Positions 5,985 to 6,905 of a DNA stretch of 6,905 nucleotides are shown piece by piece. The notes beneath the pieces are model-generated. The model saw only the letters and a list, made by a program, of their open reading frames with translations, was not told the origin of the DNA and made no database searches. A program made the translations under genes and the position numbers. Origin of the DNA: Acetobacteraceae bacterium (GTDB lineage: Bacteria; Pseudomonadota; Alphaproteobacteria; Acetobacterales; Acetobacteraceae); assembly GCA_947476855.1 (NCBI GenBank), contig CANJSR010000268.1:1-6905 (forward strand). Reading direction: 5' to 3'. Every line of letters begins with the position of its first letter. Position 1 is the first letter of the stretch.

Positions 5985-6743
5985 ATGGATGCCGACATGA
6001 TGAGCACGCTGACATCGGCCGGCCTCGCCCGGGGTGGAGCGCCGCGGGCGCTCGACGGACGGGTCGCCTTGATCACCGGATCAACGGAGGGACGCGGCCT
6101 GGCCATCGCGGCCGGATTGGCGGCGCGCGGTGCGATGATCGCTTTGGCCGGGCCGGGTGATCCCGCGGCGATCCGGAGCCTGTGTCAGTCCCTGGGCACG
6201 GACTTCGATGTGCCGGTCTGGCACGATGATGCCGATATGTCCGACGCCGCCGCGCTGGCGGACATGGTCGAACGGATCCAGCGCGGGCTGGGGGCGGTCG
6301 ATATCCTGGTCAGCCAAGGGGATCAGCGCCTTAGCGACCCGGCGGCGGAGCCGATGCGCGATCTGGCAGTGTATTTTCATGCCACGGCGGCCGTGCTGCC
6401 GGGCATGCAGCGGCGTAGTTTCGGGCGCATCATCAACGTTGCGCCTGCCCTGCCTGACACGGACCCGCGCCACCGCGTCATCCACGACATCCTCACCCAC
6501 CTGACCGAGGCCACCGCTCGGCGTCTGACCAGCCACGGGATCACGTGCCACGCGCTGCTTCAGGTACGGGATTCGACCGCCGCGGGGCCGCCGCCTTTGC
6601 CCCTCGTCGCCGCGGACGCGCCGAGCTTGCCGCCTCTGACGCTGGTGTCGCTGGTGGCGGGCCTGTGCGGGGAGGAGGTCGCCTCCGTCCCCGGCCTGCA
6701 TTGGATCGCGGTCGGGATTGACGGCCCGCCGGACCATGCGTGA
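5985..6743 (+). CDS. SDR-fold protein lacking the catalytic tetrad (possible pseudoenzyme)
   Basis: A 252-residue protein with the Rossmann fold of short-chain dehydrogenases, the usual SDR length. The start resembles 3-hydroxybutyrate-dehydrogenase-like SDRs: LDGRVALITGSTEGRGLAIA at residues 23-42 keeps the TGxxxGxG nucleotide loop (31-38). LPGM (138-141) and GRIINV (147-152) mark later core elements. The catalytic residues are gone: the NNAG motif reads VSQG (109-112), the structural Asn aligns with Asp126, the Ser position (NxxS) reads Pro154, and the YxxxK pair reads His163/His167 (HRVIH). The frame is intact, with normal GC-rich codon use, so it is not an obvious pseudogene. It may bind NAD(P)(H) in a regulatory role, act by different chemistry, or be an early decaying gene. 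In-frame ATGs at 5997 and 6000 are also possible starts; the N-terminus before Leu23 is longer than usual. It is divergent from the LysR gene, its likely regulator. Confidence 0.82.
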   Translation: MDADMMSTLTSAGLARGGAPRALDGRVALITGSTEGRGLAIAAGLAARGAMIALAGPGDPAAIRSLCQSLGTDFDVPVWHDDADMSDAAALADMVERIQRGLGAVDILVSQGDQRLSDPAAEPMRDLAVYFHATAAVLPGMQRRSFGRIINVAPALPDTDPRHRVIHDILTHLTEATARRLTSHGITCHALLQVRDSTAAGPPPLPLVAADAPSLPPLTLVSLVAGLCGEEVASVPGLHWIAVGIDGPPDHA

Positions 6744-6884
6744 CCGATGTCGTGCCGTTCACGCTGATGTTCGGTTTTGCATACGCCGACCGCATCAACA
6801 CGATACCGCACCGGCATTTCTGTTCCCCGTTGCTCGGCAATACCTTGTGGTAGCTGGAAAACAGCAAAGCCGCAGGAGAGAACA
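6744..6884. other. Gap upstream of the last, partial gene
   Basis: No gene is visible in these 141 bases. A small palindrome, TTGC-TCG-GCAA, lies at 6830-6840. No strong terminator or promoter hexamers can be called, though the AT content rises toward the next start, as expected for a control region. Confidence 0.4.
6874..6878 (+). promoter_or_regulatory. Strong Shine-Dalgarno sequence
   Basis: AGGAG lies 6 bases before the ATG at 6885. It is the best ribosome-binding site in the window and the main reason to call a gene starting there. Confidence 0.65.
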
Positions 6885-6905
6885 ATGAAACTTCTTTCGA
6901 CAGCC
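6885..6905 (+). CDS. Start of an unidentified gene (first seven codons)
   Basis: Seven codons, MKLLSTA, are visible before the window ends. The strong AGGAG ribosome-binding site supports a true start. A positive charge followed by Leu-Leu-Ser-Thr-Ala is compatible with the beginning of a Sec signal peptide, hinting at an exported or membrane protein, but seven residues are too few to name it. It is co-oriented with the SDR gene, 141 bases downstream. Confidence 0.6.

Noticed and set aside
6081..6737. 218-codon minus-strand open frame opposite the SDR gene
   Set aside because: Arg/Gly/Gln-rich shadow of a GC-rich gene, with no motif; the plus-strand frame carries the Rossmann loop.

Overview
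The window looks like a chromosomal segment of a high-GC Alphaproteobacterium. The HolB sequence and the holB-metG order suggest the acetic-acid-bacteria/Rhodospirillales side, but this is an impression from protein style, not a search result. No RNA genes, CRISPR arrays or complete mobile elements are visible.

Layout. (1) Positions 1-1242, minus strand: a housekeeping pair, the 5' end of metG (methionyl-tRNA synthetase, cut by the window edge) and complete holB (DNA polymerase III delta' subunit). (2) Positions 1243-1607: a 365-base gap with no convincing gene. It holds a cluster of CATTGC/GCAATG hexamers and several short perfect palindromes, and probably carries the control region of the next operon. 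(3) Positions 1608-4842, plus strand: a three-gene, translationally coupled operon (ATGA and TGATG junctions) encoding a membrane-anchored GT2 glycosyltransferase, a SAM-dependent methyltransferase and a multi-pass GT-C-type membrane protein. Parts of it are much more AT-rich than holB. (4) Positions 4904-6743: a LysR-type regulator (minus) and a divergent SDR-fold protein (plus) sharing a 175-base intergenic region. (5) Position 6885 onward: the first seven codons of another plus-strand gene behind a strong Shine-Dalgarno sequence.

How the genes may work together. The GT2/methyltransferase/GT-C set fits a small envelope-glycan module: the GT2 enzyme could load a sugar onto a polyprenyl phosphate, the GT-C protein could use such a lipid-linked sugar on the outer face of the membrane, and the methyltransferase could modify the glycan or its precursor. 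This is inferred from family and coupling; sugar and acceptor cannot be read from the sequence. The LysR/SDR pair has the classic regulator-target arrangement. Two points stand out: the SDR has lost all four residues of the usual Asn-Ser-Tyr-Lys catalytic tetrad while staying fully open, and the LysR has two cysteines placed almost exactly where OxyR has its redox pair.
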